Under the pieces are notes generated by a model, which had not been told where the DNA came from, did no database searches, and was given only the letters and a program-made list of their open reading frames with translations. Shown piece after piece: positions 13,271 to 26,149 of a stretch of 64,000 bases of DNA (positions are counted from its first letter, which is position 1; each line of letters begins with the position of its first letter). The stretch is from positions 3,712,501 to 3,776,500 of the forward strand of contig JAKCOZ010000010.1 of the NCBI GenBank assembly GCA_022605955.1, written 5' to 3'. This stretch comes from Rallus limicola. Lineage: Eukaryota > Chordata > Aves > Gruiformes > Rallidae. The position numbers and the translations under genes are program-made.

Positions 13271-15050
13271 GCGGAACAGCAGATGTCACAGGTGTCACAT
13301 GCATCTTTGGGATATCCTCTTGTAATTATATGGGCAACGCCTTCCCTATCACTCTTCCTTTTGCAGTTGTCTTTTCTGCCTGTGAAGTCTGGCTACAGTG
13401 GGTTGACAGTGGCTTTGGATATAAATGAAAGCAAGGCTGTGCCAGCTGGCAATTTTTTGCAGTTCAGATTGTGGTCTCTGTGAGTAACTCGCCCTCAGGC
13501 CCCTTTCTTCACTGTAACCTGTGGAATTATACATAGAGCACTTGCATATAGAGCATATATACACAAAGGGACAAGGTGCCACAGATGTTCCTAATCTTTT
13601 GAAGTTGTAGGTGGTATGCTGACATCCACATATTGCTGTGTTTCACCCCATTAGAAAGGAGAGGCACGAAAAGTTAAGGAGAAGAATCAGAACTGAACTC
13701 TATTGCAGAAGTTCCCAAGTTTCTTCTGTGACCAAAACCTGTTCTGCTTCCTACAAGATCATAGCTTTTATATATTACCAAGCAATTACACTGCTTTTTA
13801 AAAAGCCTGGAAAGATTTTTAGAAACAGAAAATATGCAAGTTATTGTAGCCTACGGCTGGCATTAACTTGCATAATGATAATTTATATTTTATGTGGGTT
13901 TTATTTTTATACACCTGCTTTTCTTTGCAATTCATAAAAAAACCATATTGATATCAAAGGAATTGCTCTGTCACAGAATTTATAATGCTGAGAAGTTCAC
14001 ATCAGTGCCTTGTAATCTTTCAATCTTTTCTGATATCAAAGGTAATTTTTGCGGAGGAGTTGAGAAAAAAATACTATAGTCTTATTTTCTAATTATCATA
14101 TTACTTATTTCTTTCTTAATGTTTTTATGATCTGATCCATTACCTGTCAGTCATTTACAATGTGCTGCTTTTTTTTCTGGGTCACATTTTTATTACGGTT
14201 TGTAAAAAGCAAGTCTTAGGATGAGGTAGCAGCCGGCTGGCAAACCTGCCACAGCTGAATGCCAGTCAAGAGACCTCGATGTTTGGGGCTTTCCTTGCTT
14301 TGGTTCCTTGCTTGTGCTCTCTGAGGTTTTAGAAGCTCTCAGGTTAACTGCTGCTTCCCCCAGCATCCCTACCAGAGGCTGGTGCTTGCTGTGGCCTCTG
14401 TCCCTCTGGGTTGGGAAGCATTCCAGTGTGATCCCACATTAAACTCAGAGTTTCCATTTTAGGGAAGCCAGGTACACCAGATCCCTTTGCAGCTCTCCTT
14501 GCACCTCTGATGGCAGTCAGCATTGTGTGCAGGGGGGAGCAGGGGGGGGAAGATGGGAGTTTTGGCAGCAAGCTGTGTGTCAAGAGTTAAGCATCTCACA
14601 TGTGAACAAGCCCCAGGTGCAGGGGTGGGTACCTCTGAATTGCTTAATTTCAGCAAGGCAACAAAATGCCTTGCCTGTTGACACAGTGGGTGTTTATGTG
14701 GGGCCTGAGCTGGTTTTGCACACCCTCTGTCTCCCTGAGACTAGCGACCAGCCCCCAGGCCCCTGCTCCACCACTGCCTCTGGCAAGCAGTGGGGTCTGT
14801 ATGGCGGGGCAGGGTCAGGGGGACAAATGCTCCCCCAGCCACGGCACCAGGGTTATCTTGCAGGGCAGGTGACAGCAGATGTTAATTTTCAGATGACCTC
14901 CCATTGCTGTGTCGCCGCTGAGCCCCAGCTCCCCAAGCCAGAAGCACCATGCTTTCAATTCCCTCATGTGTGACCTAGCAGCCTGTATCATCTTACAGGG
15001 AGTGAATAGGAGAGTGAAGGGCAGGCTGTGTGGTCACTGTTTTCAATATC
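13271..15050. other. Noncoding DNA with a GC-richer stretch, no gene recognised
   Basis: About 14340-14970 is clearly GC-richer and carries frames on both strands (a 148-codon plus frame at 14527-14973, and minus frames of 79 and 65 codons). The predicted peptides are rich in Pro, Gly, Ser and Cys and lack any known domain. Open frames on both strands at once suggest stop-codon scarcity from composition rather than coding. A 12-bp direct repeat (TGATATCAAAGG) lies at 13949-13960 and 14031-14042. Confidence 0.5.
14532..14557 (+). repeat. G-rich tract, possible G-quadruplex
   Basis: Runs of six G (14532-14537), eight G (14542-14549) and three G (14555-14557) with short spacers can provide four G tracts on the plus strand, because the long run can be split. 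It sits inside the GC-richer stretch at 14340-14970. Confidence 0.55.
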
Positions 15051-15500
15051 CCTCCCGCTAGCCATTACATCATCCAGCTACTCTCTAAGAGGATTTTCAG
15101 CAGGCTTGGCTTCGTTATTAAAATAGTAATTAATTTTTTCCTCTTCACAAAACCCAAGGACCTTCAAATGGAGGCCTCAGGAGCGAGGGCAGCTTCCTTT
15201 TGAAAGTGGCCTTTCTAGAAGCCATAATCGGCTCTCCAACTTTACAGTACACATGTTCCCCAGTAAATGTGATTAAAGAGTCACACAAAAAAACCCTTGC
15301 AGAAAATTAATTCAGTTTCCAGAATAAAAAGTTTGATAAAGTTGTGCAATGCTCCAATGACAACACATAATAGAAGTGCAGAGTTTTATCCTCTTGAAGG
15401 ATAAATGAGCGGCCAGAAAGGTCTGGTAGTTCCCAGAGTAAAAACATCTGCTACAGCTAATTCACTTTAGCTTTTGATTGTAAAATTCATTAGCCATATC
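15050..15500. promoter_or_regulatory. Candidate conserved noncoding element
   Basis: The block combines homeodomain-like sites (TAATTAATT near 15128, several ATTA/TAAT cores), TTTATCC/GGATAA pairs, preserved CpGs in an AT-rich context and an absence of long homopolymers. That texture is typical of vertebrate developmental enhancers. No exon was recognised in it. The call is an inference from appearance; conservation was not measured. Confidence 0.3.
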
Positions 15501-15643
15501 AGGCAGCTGTAGTTTCAAACATGTTGCTAGGAAGTACAGTTTTAGAGGCTGGGATGCCGTTTGTTCTCCCCAGCAGTGGCGAAGTAGCATGAGTGCCCAG
15601 TGAAACGCGACCTCCTGCAACCCAAAAATAAGGGCTTGAGTGG

Positions 15644-15677
15644 TGGGGGAGGGAGTTTAGGGGGGAGGGAGGGTGGG
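15644..15677 (+). repeat. Strong G-quadruplex motif
   Basis: The core at 15660-15677 has G runs of 6, 3, 3 and 3 separated by single A, A and T bases, the classic parallel quadruplex pattern with 1-nt loops. A second pair of G runs (15644 onward) lies immediately upstream. No promoter or transcription start was recognised nearby, so its role is open. Confidence 0.8.
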
Positions 15678-15679
15678 TA

Positions 15680-18600
15680 GGAAGGGTAAGGCTGAACGCA
15701 AAGAGGTGCCAAGCGCAGTCAGGGACAGGGTGGCTGGTCCTCCCCATTGCTAGATCAGCACTGTCTGAAGACTCCAGCTTTCCTGCAGGCTTTGCAAGTA
15801 ACTGGCTTTGTGGATTACAGAGTAAACAACACACCCATGCATAGTATGGCTGTGCATTTCACTGATCTCTTCTATGGCACCTTTTAAAGATTGGAAAGCC
15901 TGTATGGATTGAACACTCTGAAGTACATTTTATAGAAAACTGTTTAAACACATTGTTTAGATAGAGAGATGAACACCAAGTGGATTTAAAAACACACACA
16001 CACACATATGTCTGTATGCTTTTGAATTCTAAAATACATATTTATTCCTATTCTATTTTTGTCCTTGTTCTTATTCATATTATTTATACTTATCTAACAT
16101 AAGCAGGGAAAAAAGATAAAACTACATTTCCTAAGTGTTTTACTCTTCCCAATTAAGCCGCATAGAAGATTATTTTAATCTGATCTCTGAATCTGGAAAT
16201 AAAATTACAATAGCAAGTATGTCTCTCCAGGCTTCTGACCAGCATCCTGCCAGCCTTTTTTGTGCGCTGATCATAATCTTCGTAACTCATGTGGAATACC
16301 CCCTGTTACTTGGGTTTGGTTTAAAAAAAACCAGCTAATATGATGTGGGAGTCAGGGACAGCAAATTGTACCTCTATGTCAATCAAACAATGATTACTCT
16401 ATATTGAATGAACTTTTCAATTCCTAGAAACACAGAAAAAAATATTTTTTTCGGATTATTATGCCCCATAAGACTAATGGTGGCCAACAAGTGTTGATTT
16501 TTGCAGGGCAGAAAGATAACTTAAACACCCATCAAACCACTCATGAGGTTAGTTTGTGCTGCAAAATTACTGCCCCTCAAGAGTGACAAACTGATGACCT
16601 TTTCATAGGTCACAATGAATTATGCAGGACTGGCACCTTGGAGGCATGAGGCTGCTGGGACAGTCAGGTTGGTGATGATATACTCATTTTGATAAAGCTG
16701 ATTCCAGCACGTTTTTGTATTATTATCTGAGAAGGATAGAGGTTGACACATTTCTCCATTGCAGCATGAATATAGGGGAACTGTTCTAAATAATCTGATA
16801 AATTCACTCAGCTTTCCTTCTTACAGTCATGATATTTTCTCATTATTAGGAATCTTATGCTGATTACAAGAGTCCAGCAAGGACCAATCTTCCCCATGCC
16901 AAGATGCTGATACTGGTGTAAATACGGCATCCTTTAGAATTTTACCCATTTCAGCTTTCACCTGACTCAGAACCTATGTGCACTGTTCAGACTGCTTGCC
17001 ATCTTTGCTCTTTTAATTGGAAGAAAACATGAGAAAGCTGCTTCACTCTACCTGTGCGTGGAGCATATGCCTTTCTTAGAGAAGGGAGGATGATGGTTCT
17101 AACACCAATGACTATGGTCTAACAGAACAAACTCATGATGAGTATGGTCAAGGGCCAGGACTACAGAAGTCCCCATAAAGCACACTTCCATTTCAGGGCA
17201 GTGTCCAAGTGGATTCCTACTGTGGACTATCATGAACCAGCACAGGTATTCTGGAATAAAAATGACTATACTGATAAGAACGGGTCTTTTTTACCCTTAT
17301 AAATATTCATTCCTGACCATTTTTTCTGCTAGCTGTACTTGATTTCAAATACAAAGGTATTCTCTCTGTAACACTGAAAATCAGTGTTTTTAGAACAATT
17401 CACAGCTAAGAATCTTAGCAATATAAAGCAAAATGGAGTATTTAGCTGCTTTTTTTGTCATAGTGACACAAAATGTTTGCCATCCTTTTCCTCTATTCTT
17501 TTTACAATGTGTAGAGGACACGGAAAATGCTTGATGACACAGAGGCACCCCTTAGAGTGGACGAGTCTAAAATTTTAATACAACCGCTTTCTTACTGTTA
17601 TATTGTACCTACATTTGATTTCTGAAACATTAAAGAAAAACTTCAAAGGTGTCTAGATGACAGATAACTGCTTCCTCTAGAACTGTTTTATTCATATGAT
17701 TGGTAATGTGTGTTCACATGAACTGACAACTTCATCATCTCTCTCATAATCTACAGGATGAATTAAAACTGAGCCAGGGAAGCACATTTGTAGCTATCCA
17801 CTTTGACATTGCTTCACCGCTATCAGTGAAGCCACAGCAATTAATCCCTGCCAAGTATCTGCCCTAAGGTTTACAAAATCTCCTTCTTTTGTTGGTGTTA
17901 TTGTTAATGTTGAAGCAAATAATTAAACATGCAGGATTATTTTACTTAATGTCTTTTACTAAAATGTTAGCTCTAAACAAGGACATTGGTGTCTTCTGCA
18001 TCAAAATTTTCTTTCTCCACTCCTTCCATCCTCTGGAGGAACCTTCAACTGCATGTAGTTCTCCAAGGCAAAGAAAGCAGGGGAATGCATGTATATAAAC
18101 AGATTGATGTGACATACTGTTTTATTGCAGTCTATGTTCTCAAATCTGTCCTGTGCACTGCCAAAGCCACTGGTGACTCTCTACGGTTAGGGTATCCATG
18201 AAAGTTTTGTAGTCGCGTGGGTATCACAGCATGAAAATGGACAGATGTTGCAAGTCACTTCTTATGACTTATTATTCATATTGCAGCAATTCCAAGAGAC
18301 CATATTCCGATGGGGCTGGATGTAGTACATCCAGTCAATAAATACGTCCCTGGAGTGCAACGGAGGAGTAGTAAGTGTCTATGTGAAATGAAGCCTGCTG
18401 TATTCAGCACACCTTGAATGTATTTATGTATTCCAGACCACATCTCTACCTTTGGAAGTCTCAGTAAGACAAACACTAACACTAGTCCTATTTTTTGTAA
18501 AACATTCTTCTGAAAAGGAACATCAGAAATCACTCTTGTGACCAGCCTACAGAAGCTGTTTTTTGCCCCATGCAAGTGACAGCCTCTTGCCCTGTACTGC

Positions 18601-21020
18601 TCCAGCATTGCTTGCCACAGCAGAGGCTGCACTTCACTTATTCCTATAGAATTATATTGACTCTGAATCCTGATCCTATGCCTCTGGAAATCCACTGGAT
18701 GCCCAAGTAAGAAGAGATTCTTCTAGGAATTGCTCCAGAAGAAAAGCAAATAAATGAGTCCAATCCTTTCACAAGGTTGTGAATTTAGAAGACTGACAGC
18801 AACACTCTTAATTTGGCAACTGAACAAGTTTGGAAAAGGTTCTTTTCAGCACAAAGTTTATCCACTTTACTGAAAATTAAAAAAAAAAAAGAAAAAAAAC
18901 TTTAAATAAGCTTTAGGATGTTGACTGGAATGAATTCATTTTGTTCTGATATTCCCCCTTTCTCTTTTACAGGACACAAATACTTTGAATGGGACCAGGT
19001 TGAGCTCTGAGGGTCAGCATAATAGAAGTGGAACAGGGAGACTGTGCTCATGACAGAAAGAGTTTATTGCCAAATTTATTTAATCTGCTAGGCCCCTTAA
19101 AATAATGCAGACTTCTCACTGCAATTAACTACATGCTATTATTGAAGACAATTCTTTTTTCCCTTCATGATTTGAGAAAATATACATGATGATGAGTATG
19201 ACAAAGATGTCAAACAGAACAATAACCTGCAAAGAGCAAAATGGACTTGCAGTACAAGAAGTACAAAAACAAAACCCCCTTTTATTCTTACTATATTTTT
19301 GTCCCCAAATACTCAGGTGATAGGCATGAATACAAAAAAAGCTTGTGATATTTCTAATAAAAAATCAGAGGACACTGTGACTTACAACAGGTATCTGTAT
19401 TAATTATGATTATTCATTTGAGATTAGAAGCCCAAATTTCAGTGATTTACCAGGATGCAAATAAAATTTTCAATTTCAGATTTATGTAGGCTTAACAGTA
19501 AAAGTATTGTAGCAGCAAAGATTTTACAAATGAATTGTGGAGAAACATAAATATCACCTTCAATTAGAGATCACCCTATTTGGACTCTCAAGAGAGTTTA
19601 AGGGTGATATCATTAATGGCCCACTACATTTCCATTACAGCTCTCTGTAACGTAAATGCTTACAGAGTCTTGCTGTTTATTTGGAAAGCACATTTCATCA
19701 GACTATGATAAAAACCCTCTTCCTAAGTAAAAACAACACCACCTCTGAAAATACCTACTTTTTCATCATGTATAGGTGTGAAAATAATGTTACACATGAA
19801 CATAATGGTCAAAAGACTATCCTAAAATTTTTCCCATCAGTATCTAACTGAAAATAGTTATTTTCTTTCTTTTAAAACTTTTTCCATAGGGTACCCTGGC
19901 ATTATGGCCAAAACCTCATTGCTTTATTTTACTTGCTGAGAGCAAACAGCCAGCCTGACTGTTTTTTTGTCCCTGGTGATTTTAAAGAGCACACTTTTTC
20001 TTCTTAAATACGATATAAAGTCTGTATTATTTACTGTGGAAGTTTCCGCTATTGAAATAATGATTGCTAATATAATTGAGTGAGAACATTCTGTTTCCTA
20101 GTAGACAGAGGTCCTGTGCAACCTTGCACATTTAAACAAAATGATTACCAGCAATCACCTACTTGAAATTCCTCCAAGGGTTTTTGTGTAGAGTGTATGA
20201 ATACACGGGAACAAAGACAAAATACACATTTTGTTCTATTTTAGTAGTTCTACTTAGATTTGAACTGGGAAGCTGCAGAACTGAGAACGATCATTTTGTT
20301 CCATTTTTCTGAGTTTGACTAAATAAGTTAATTGCCCTAAGATGGAGATCTTGGGATTTACTTGCATGAACTGTGGCAACACAGTACGTGAGTTGCACAC
20401 AGAAATAACTACAGAATCTGTTGTGATACACATGGACAAAATGAAACAACAGTTCGGAATAATTATTCAGGAATATTGAAGCACTGTAAAAATATCTTTT
20501 TATCTGGGAGGCTAATATATGTTCAAGTAGCTAGAATGGGCCCAATCCAAATACACCAGGACTTCAAAAGTGTTGCCTGGGTACAGACTGCAGAACTTCC
20601 TCCCCTTAACCTCAGTGGTCAGAAATGAAACGGAGAATGATGGCACTAGCAGACTATGCTGAAAATGGGGGTGCAATCCTTTAAGATGAAATTTGAGAGC
20701 TCAAGTTGGAAGGAGGAAGGACAGTTTAGGAAAGCTTTCAAATGCACATGTGCCAACTGGATATCAAACCTTGAGGAATAGTAGCACTTTGTCTTTAGGT
20801 AATATTGTATCTTTCTTTTGCTTCTGTGTCTGAGCCCTAAACACATGTTAAATCAACCCGAATTTTCCCTTAGCTACAGGGCTTCTGGCCTTTCTTTGTA
20901 TTTCTCCAAATGGGTGATAGCACCCTTCTTCCCTGAGACTTTAGCCAGAGAGGAAATCGTGTAGCTGAAAGTTTTACTTATTTTGAACATTTTGAAGTGC
21001 ACTGTTCACATTTGCTGTTT
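15680..21020. other. AT-rich noncoding DNA, no gene recognised
   Basis: Nothing here can be called a gene or RNA. The longest frame is 139 codons on the minus strand (18276-18695), without a recognisable domain, signal peptide or splice context. A short CA microsatellite lies at 15992-16006 and an interrupted A tract at about 18879-18899. No CR1 or LTR signature was seen. Confidence 0.55.
15992..16006 (+). repeat. (AC)n microsatellite
   Basis: Short perfect AC dinucleotide run of about seven units, followed by ATATG. Confidence 0.8.
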
Positions 21021-21023
21021 TGG

Positions 21024-21043
21024 TTTTTTTTTTTTTTTTTTTT
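21024..21043 (+). repeat. Poly-T tract (20 T)
   Basis: Uninterrupted run of 20 thymines, followed by GTGGG and further T-rich sequence to about 21075. On the minus strand it would read as an A tail, but no retroposed body is recognisable next to it. Confidence 0.8.
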
Positions 21044-21640
21044 GTGGGTTTTTATTATTATTTTTTTAAATTTATTGGTGACACATTTTATTCCATGTCT
21101 GGGAAAACTACCCCGAGTTGCATTATATTCTTTATCCCTGCATGTGCCCTTTGGTTCTCCGACAAGAAGCCAGCATTCAGCTTGTCACAGGTACACGAGG
21201 CTAATAGTTCAACCACTAGGGAGAAGGGGGGGAGGAAGATGAAAGGGCAGGAAATGGCTGTCATGGCCCCAAAGGAAATATTTGTAGGAAAAGGAGCACA
21301 ACAGCAAATAAAGTGCTAATTAATGTCCAATTCCAGCACTGATATACGGACCACAGCAGTAGGCGAAACCCAGCCTTCTGTTCCACTGGCTGCTTTTGTG
21401 TTGTAGCTCTATGCAAGCATGCATCTTCAAGTTTTGAATTTATAATATTTTTCAATCCCCTCCTAAATATATATTTTGTGTATAACTGAGTTTTCCTTTC
21501 AAATTTTTTTTCTGGATTTAAAAAAAACTTAATTTGACTGAGTTTGTGCAGATACTGACTTGTTCAGTACATCCTGAATTTTTAGTAGCAAACACTCTAA
21601 ATGAAAACATTCTGGGAGGTGCAGTGGGACAAGGACATAC

Positions 21641-21672
21641 CTGATAAGCTGAATAACTGATAAGCTGAATAA
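21641..21672 (+). repeat. Perfect 16-bp tandem duplication
   Basis: CTGATAAGCTGAATAA occurs twice head to tail (21641-21656 and 21657-21672) with no mismatch, which suggests a recent slippage duplication. It is followed by interrupted A/C-rich low-complexity sequence to about 21724. Confidence 0.9.
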
Positions 21673-21674
21673 CA

Positions 21675-24600
21675 CAAAAAAACCCCCAAAAACCAAACTT
21701 GGCCAACCAACAACAAAAAAAAAAGTTAGGAGATTGAATTATCCCAGACTTAATGAGGCTTTCATGAGAAATACCGGACCTCACTCTGAAATTTGGGGAT
21801 CTGAAAAATACAGTGGCACTTATGGTACTAATTTACAGGCTTTGCACAGCAGAAAGTATTGAGAGCGAACCTTCTACTGGGGAACATTGTAGCAAAACCA
21901 GCACTGTTTAAAGGAAACACAGCAATTGGTATGAGTAACTGACTAAATCTGTTGTTAAAAGAATAAAAATGAAAGTTGAAATTCACAGAGGAATGTCATG
22001 ATGATCAATTATTTCTGGTGTTTAGTATCTGAGAATCACATCTTAAGGTAAAATGTTATTTGCTGATGACTGAATGCCAGAAATAATAATCTGACATTAA
22101 GCTTTTGTGAATCTGACCAAATGAAAGCCTAAAAAGAGAATTTATAGAGCAGAATGCATTTGTTTCAATAATGCACAGCTTTTAGAATATAAATGACTGA
22201 AATATTACTCATTACCCCATAATCATAAAGTGAACATAGTAGTTATTAAATACAAAGAAGAAATAATCACTCATTGAAATATATTTAAAGATATTGCATC
22301 AACCATGAGAAGATAGAAAACTTCAGAGACAGAGTGAAAATACCATTTTAGCTTTACAGTGTTGCCCATAGCAGGTTGGTATCGACACAGAGTGGGACAT
22401 TACTTCCAGCACAGAATATATTCTAACTCTTATGATCAAAATAGTTAGAACATCAGCTGACCCCCTGGGCTCATCACAGGGGGACAAAGGAGAGGCTCTC
22501 CTTGAGAGATGTTTTCTGTAGAGGAAATTATAAATCATGTCAACAGTCAAGATACAACTATGGAAATAATTTTCATTTCACAGGCCTTTTGGAGGCTTTA
22601 TGTGTCCCTGATCCACAATATCAAAATGGTCTGAGATTAAATTTTTTTATATGAGCCAAAAACTGTACATTGTTCATGCCAGCATCCTATGAGCAGCAAC
22701 CGCATATCTCCATTTGATTGCTGTCTTTGCCAAGAGTAGTGTTGGCATGGCCACAGGTCCCTGTTCTCACTGGGACGATCCCTCTGCTCCCAGACCAGCA
22801 CTCATGTCAGTCGCGGTCCTGCTGGAAGATGCCTACCTGGGAACTGATTATGTACCGTGACTCTTGTATGTGTTGTATTGGCATGAAACGAAGCAGCTGC
22901 AGGATGGGCTGTTTGGGTCTTAACAGGATCCCCAGACAAGGCTTTGCCATCCAGTTTCTGTCTCAAGAAGATGGCTACAGCAGAAAGGTAACAACAACTT
23001 TTCCCCAGTTTTTACTGTATATTAGGAAGATGGGAAGTTTTAAATATGGATCTCTTAGTTACCTACATATACAGATACTATGTTCAGGTAGCACCATATG
23101 TTTATAATCCTGCTCTCAGTCAGTAGTTGAAAATGGTCTTGTAGATCTGGCATTTCACAGTATAATATGTGAAGTCATGATTAGTTCCTGTGTATGTGTA
23201 AGGGTGTGTGAAACAGTGGCCAAGGAAGGATTTTATCTGATGCTTACAACCCTTTCTTGCTTAGATGTGAAGGACTGAACAACTTCAAATTCCCTCAGAA
23301 CCACTTTACATGCTGTAAAGCACTGCCTATCAAAAAATCTTGTTACTAGATTCTGGTCTTTGACTAATGTTTATCAGGTTGCATTCTGTAAACACCTTCC
23401 AAGTTCCCACAGCTTTGGAAAAATAAAATCTTTATTGTCTTACTACTTCACTAAGTCAATATTCCTTTCCTTCAAGTAAGAGAGGCTTACATGGGTGTAA
23501 CTGCTGGGAGAAATTGGATCTTTGTCTTCGTAGTAACACAAAACATATAAACTTGACTGCATAGCCTAGTCCATTCCCCCCTCCACAGAAAAAAAGGTAC
23601 TATCTGTAAGTTCCGGGATATAATCAAGAACATTTGATCCTTTCTTTTCCCTGAAAAGACTAGTTACTTTCTTTTCTTTTTGTTAATTTAATCTTGCAGA
23701 TTAAAAAAAAAAAAAGAAGATAACAAAAAGCACTCCAGTAAAGTAGATTAGGATTTTTCACCTTTCAAGAACAATTGCAATTCTGGTGAGGCACCTTTTG
23801 AAATTGTCTCCATATGAGTTATTGCTCTGACACTGGGAGGGGCTTTTCAAGGGATGAATACAGAGGTCCAATAAACTTCATTTCCCAATGTCAAATGTAT
23901 TGATGAAATTGAAGTGAAAAGCATGTGAGAGATGAAATTTCTTTCCCAGGCTATGGATGTGCCTCTGACTGTTATGATGGTTCCTCCTCAGGCAGGAATT
24001 CCCACAAGCTGGATAAACACATGCATGCTCAGCTTAGCCAGGCTGATAAATACACTGTTCATGTGTATGCACTCATATCACATAAGGCATTGGCAAAGTA
24101 TTTGGACAAACACATTGCTAGACAAGATAGCTGTGATGGAGAAGAGCGAGTTTTCTTTTAGGACAGCAAGCAAAGTTTACAGGCTTCAAAGGATTTGGAC
24201 CAAATATGAAGCAAAGATTTGTTGTTTCTGCAAGTAGAATATGTTCAGTTGTACATGAGGTGTTTTGTTACATGAACAGATTTAGAAGGAGCAGGGTGAT
24301 ACATGCATATTCGATGCAACATATCACCGAAACTAGTCTTTTTCCAAGGACTGAATGGACTTTGGCAAGTCACATTTCTGCAGTGACTTATGGACCAAAC
24401 AACGTTTGGGACAGGGATAGGAAACAAGAGACTTCCTGTTTTCCCAGTAAGCTTTAAATAATTTCTTTGCTTGTGCTTAATTCACTTTTACTTTGGAAAT
24501 TTTTACACAGGAGCTGAGATCTGTCTATTTTCACAAGAATTCTGACAAGGCTAAGCTTGATTAGTCCCCATTATAAACACTGAAGTATCTGGCAAAGAGA

Positions 24601-25550
24601 GATGGCGATGTGATAGTTTAGAATAATACAGCCAAATTATTTTATTTTTTACACAGAAATATTTTTTCTGCCTTCAAAGAAACTAAAATCAAAATTACCT
24701 ACTATTTAAGAAACTGTATTTTTTTCTCTTAAGTAAGATTGATTTTTTTTGCATCAGCTGCCTAATAATTCTACTTACTGAATTATTATTATATTTAATC
24801 TTCACATTATTATTCATCATAGCACTCAGAGGCTTCAATTAGTTTCAGGATGCCATGTGGCTTAATGGCTCAGCAAGCTTTTAGGCTCCCAGTATCGGAC
24901 CTTTTTATAACACTGACAATAAAAGGTAATTTGAAGAACAGGGGCTACAAAAGCCTTTTCAAGTACAGAGAGAAAGCAAGAGATACTGAATCTGAAGGTT
25001 TAGTCCAGAGTTGCTTTGTATTTATTTTTAAATGGTGTTTGTCTCAGCTCTTTCATGACACCAACAAAAATTAAATCATAGTAAGGGATAGATTCCCTTA
25101 GATAGCCCTAAGACTGGGATAGCATTGCTCTAACATTTGAAAACACCGGGAAACCCATAAAGAGACAATATCTTCTCCTTAAAGAGTTTGCAGATGGCGA
25201 TGGGAACAGAGGCAGAGAGAGAGATGACTTGAATGGTAGAAATGAAGAGGAGAAGGGGCTCCACGTCCTTTAGTCCCAGGCCCTACCCATTTTTTCCCTG
25301 CACTCTTTCCTCGCTGCATGAGAAGAGAGCACAACGGAAGCGGTCTTCAGTGTAAGGTGTAATCAAACAGGTTATTGTGGGAGATTATGCTGCTGTTTTA
25401 GCATGGAAGCACGATGTAAGCGATTACGTCTTACATGGCAAAAAGACAGGAGGTAATGTCATACAATAGAATATTTCTGATGCTTTAAACAAACAAAACC
25501 TTTTACATCTACATTTTTTCTCCTTTATCACCCTTATAAAGGTGTAAATT
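21675..25550. other. AT-rich noncoding DNA, no gene recognised
   Basis: A 129-codon plus frame (22718-23107) contains a GTAA splice-donor-like site near 22987, but the peptide matches no family and there is no clear acceptor. Overlapping frames at 23925-24237 are likewise unrecognised. The rest is AT-rich with a short A tract near 23702 and no identifiable mobile element. Confidence 0.5.
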
Positions 25551-25607
25551 ACCCATTGATATTCATGCTATTACCCATTGATATTACCCATTGATATTCA
25601 TGCTATT
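25551..25607 (+). repeat. 22-bp tandem repeat, about 2.6 copies
   Basis: A full 22-bp unit beginning ACCCATTGATATTCATG (25551-25572) is followed by a 13-bp truncated copy (25573-25585) and another full copy (25586-25607). The full copies are identical, so the array is probably young and may vary in length between individuals. Confidence 0.9.
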
Positions 25608-26149
25608 GTCAGAATATAAATTCACCATGGAAAGGAATGTTTTTATACAGCTACACTTCTTTGAGACATGGCTTCATCAGCATAATTGGATGGTATTTTT
25701 ATGTGCTGTATCTGAACTGTACTGTGTCATGTAGTCTTTTGAAGAAACAGAGACTCATTTACTTGGTTTTATTCTCTGGGGGTAATGTTTTTGAAAATAT
25801 ATGTGAATCTCAACACATGCATCCTCACTGGAGGTGGAGGCATTCATCTGAAATCTAAACCAATGTGGACTTTCTGTGTTTTAATGCTCCAACAGCCATC
25901 TGCAACGTGCTCTAGTAGAGTTTCTAAGCAGAGCAGCATGTCCCAGTGGTCCAACACAAAGCTGCTGGGCCTCTCTATGAGTAGTGGTGTGGCTCCTGTT
26001 GCCTCAGGAGAATCTCATGCACTTGTCCTCTTAAGACTTCTCTTAGAAGAGGAACTATTACCAATAATGTCACAAAAGGAGAAATACAACACAGGATGAA
26101 CAATCTTAATTCCATGACAATTTTAACATTTGTAATTCTCTTAAATTGA

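Noticed and set aside
18276..18695. 139-codon minus-strand open frame
   Set aside because: No recognisable domain, no splice or promoter context; length is plausible by chance over a 64-kb window in six frames.
22718..23107. 129-codon plus-strand open frame with a GTAA donor-like site near 22987
   Set aside because: The peptide matches nothing known, no convincing acceptor was found, and the frame continues through the supposed donor.
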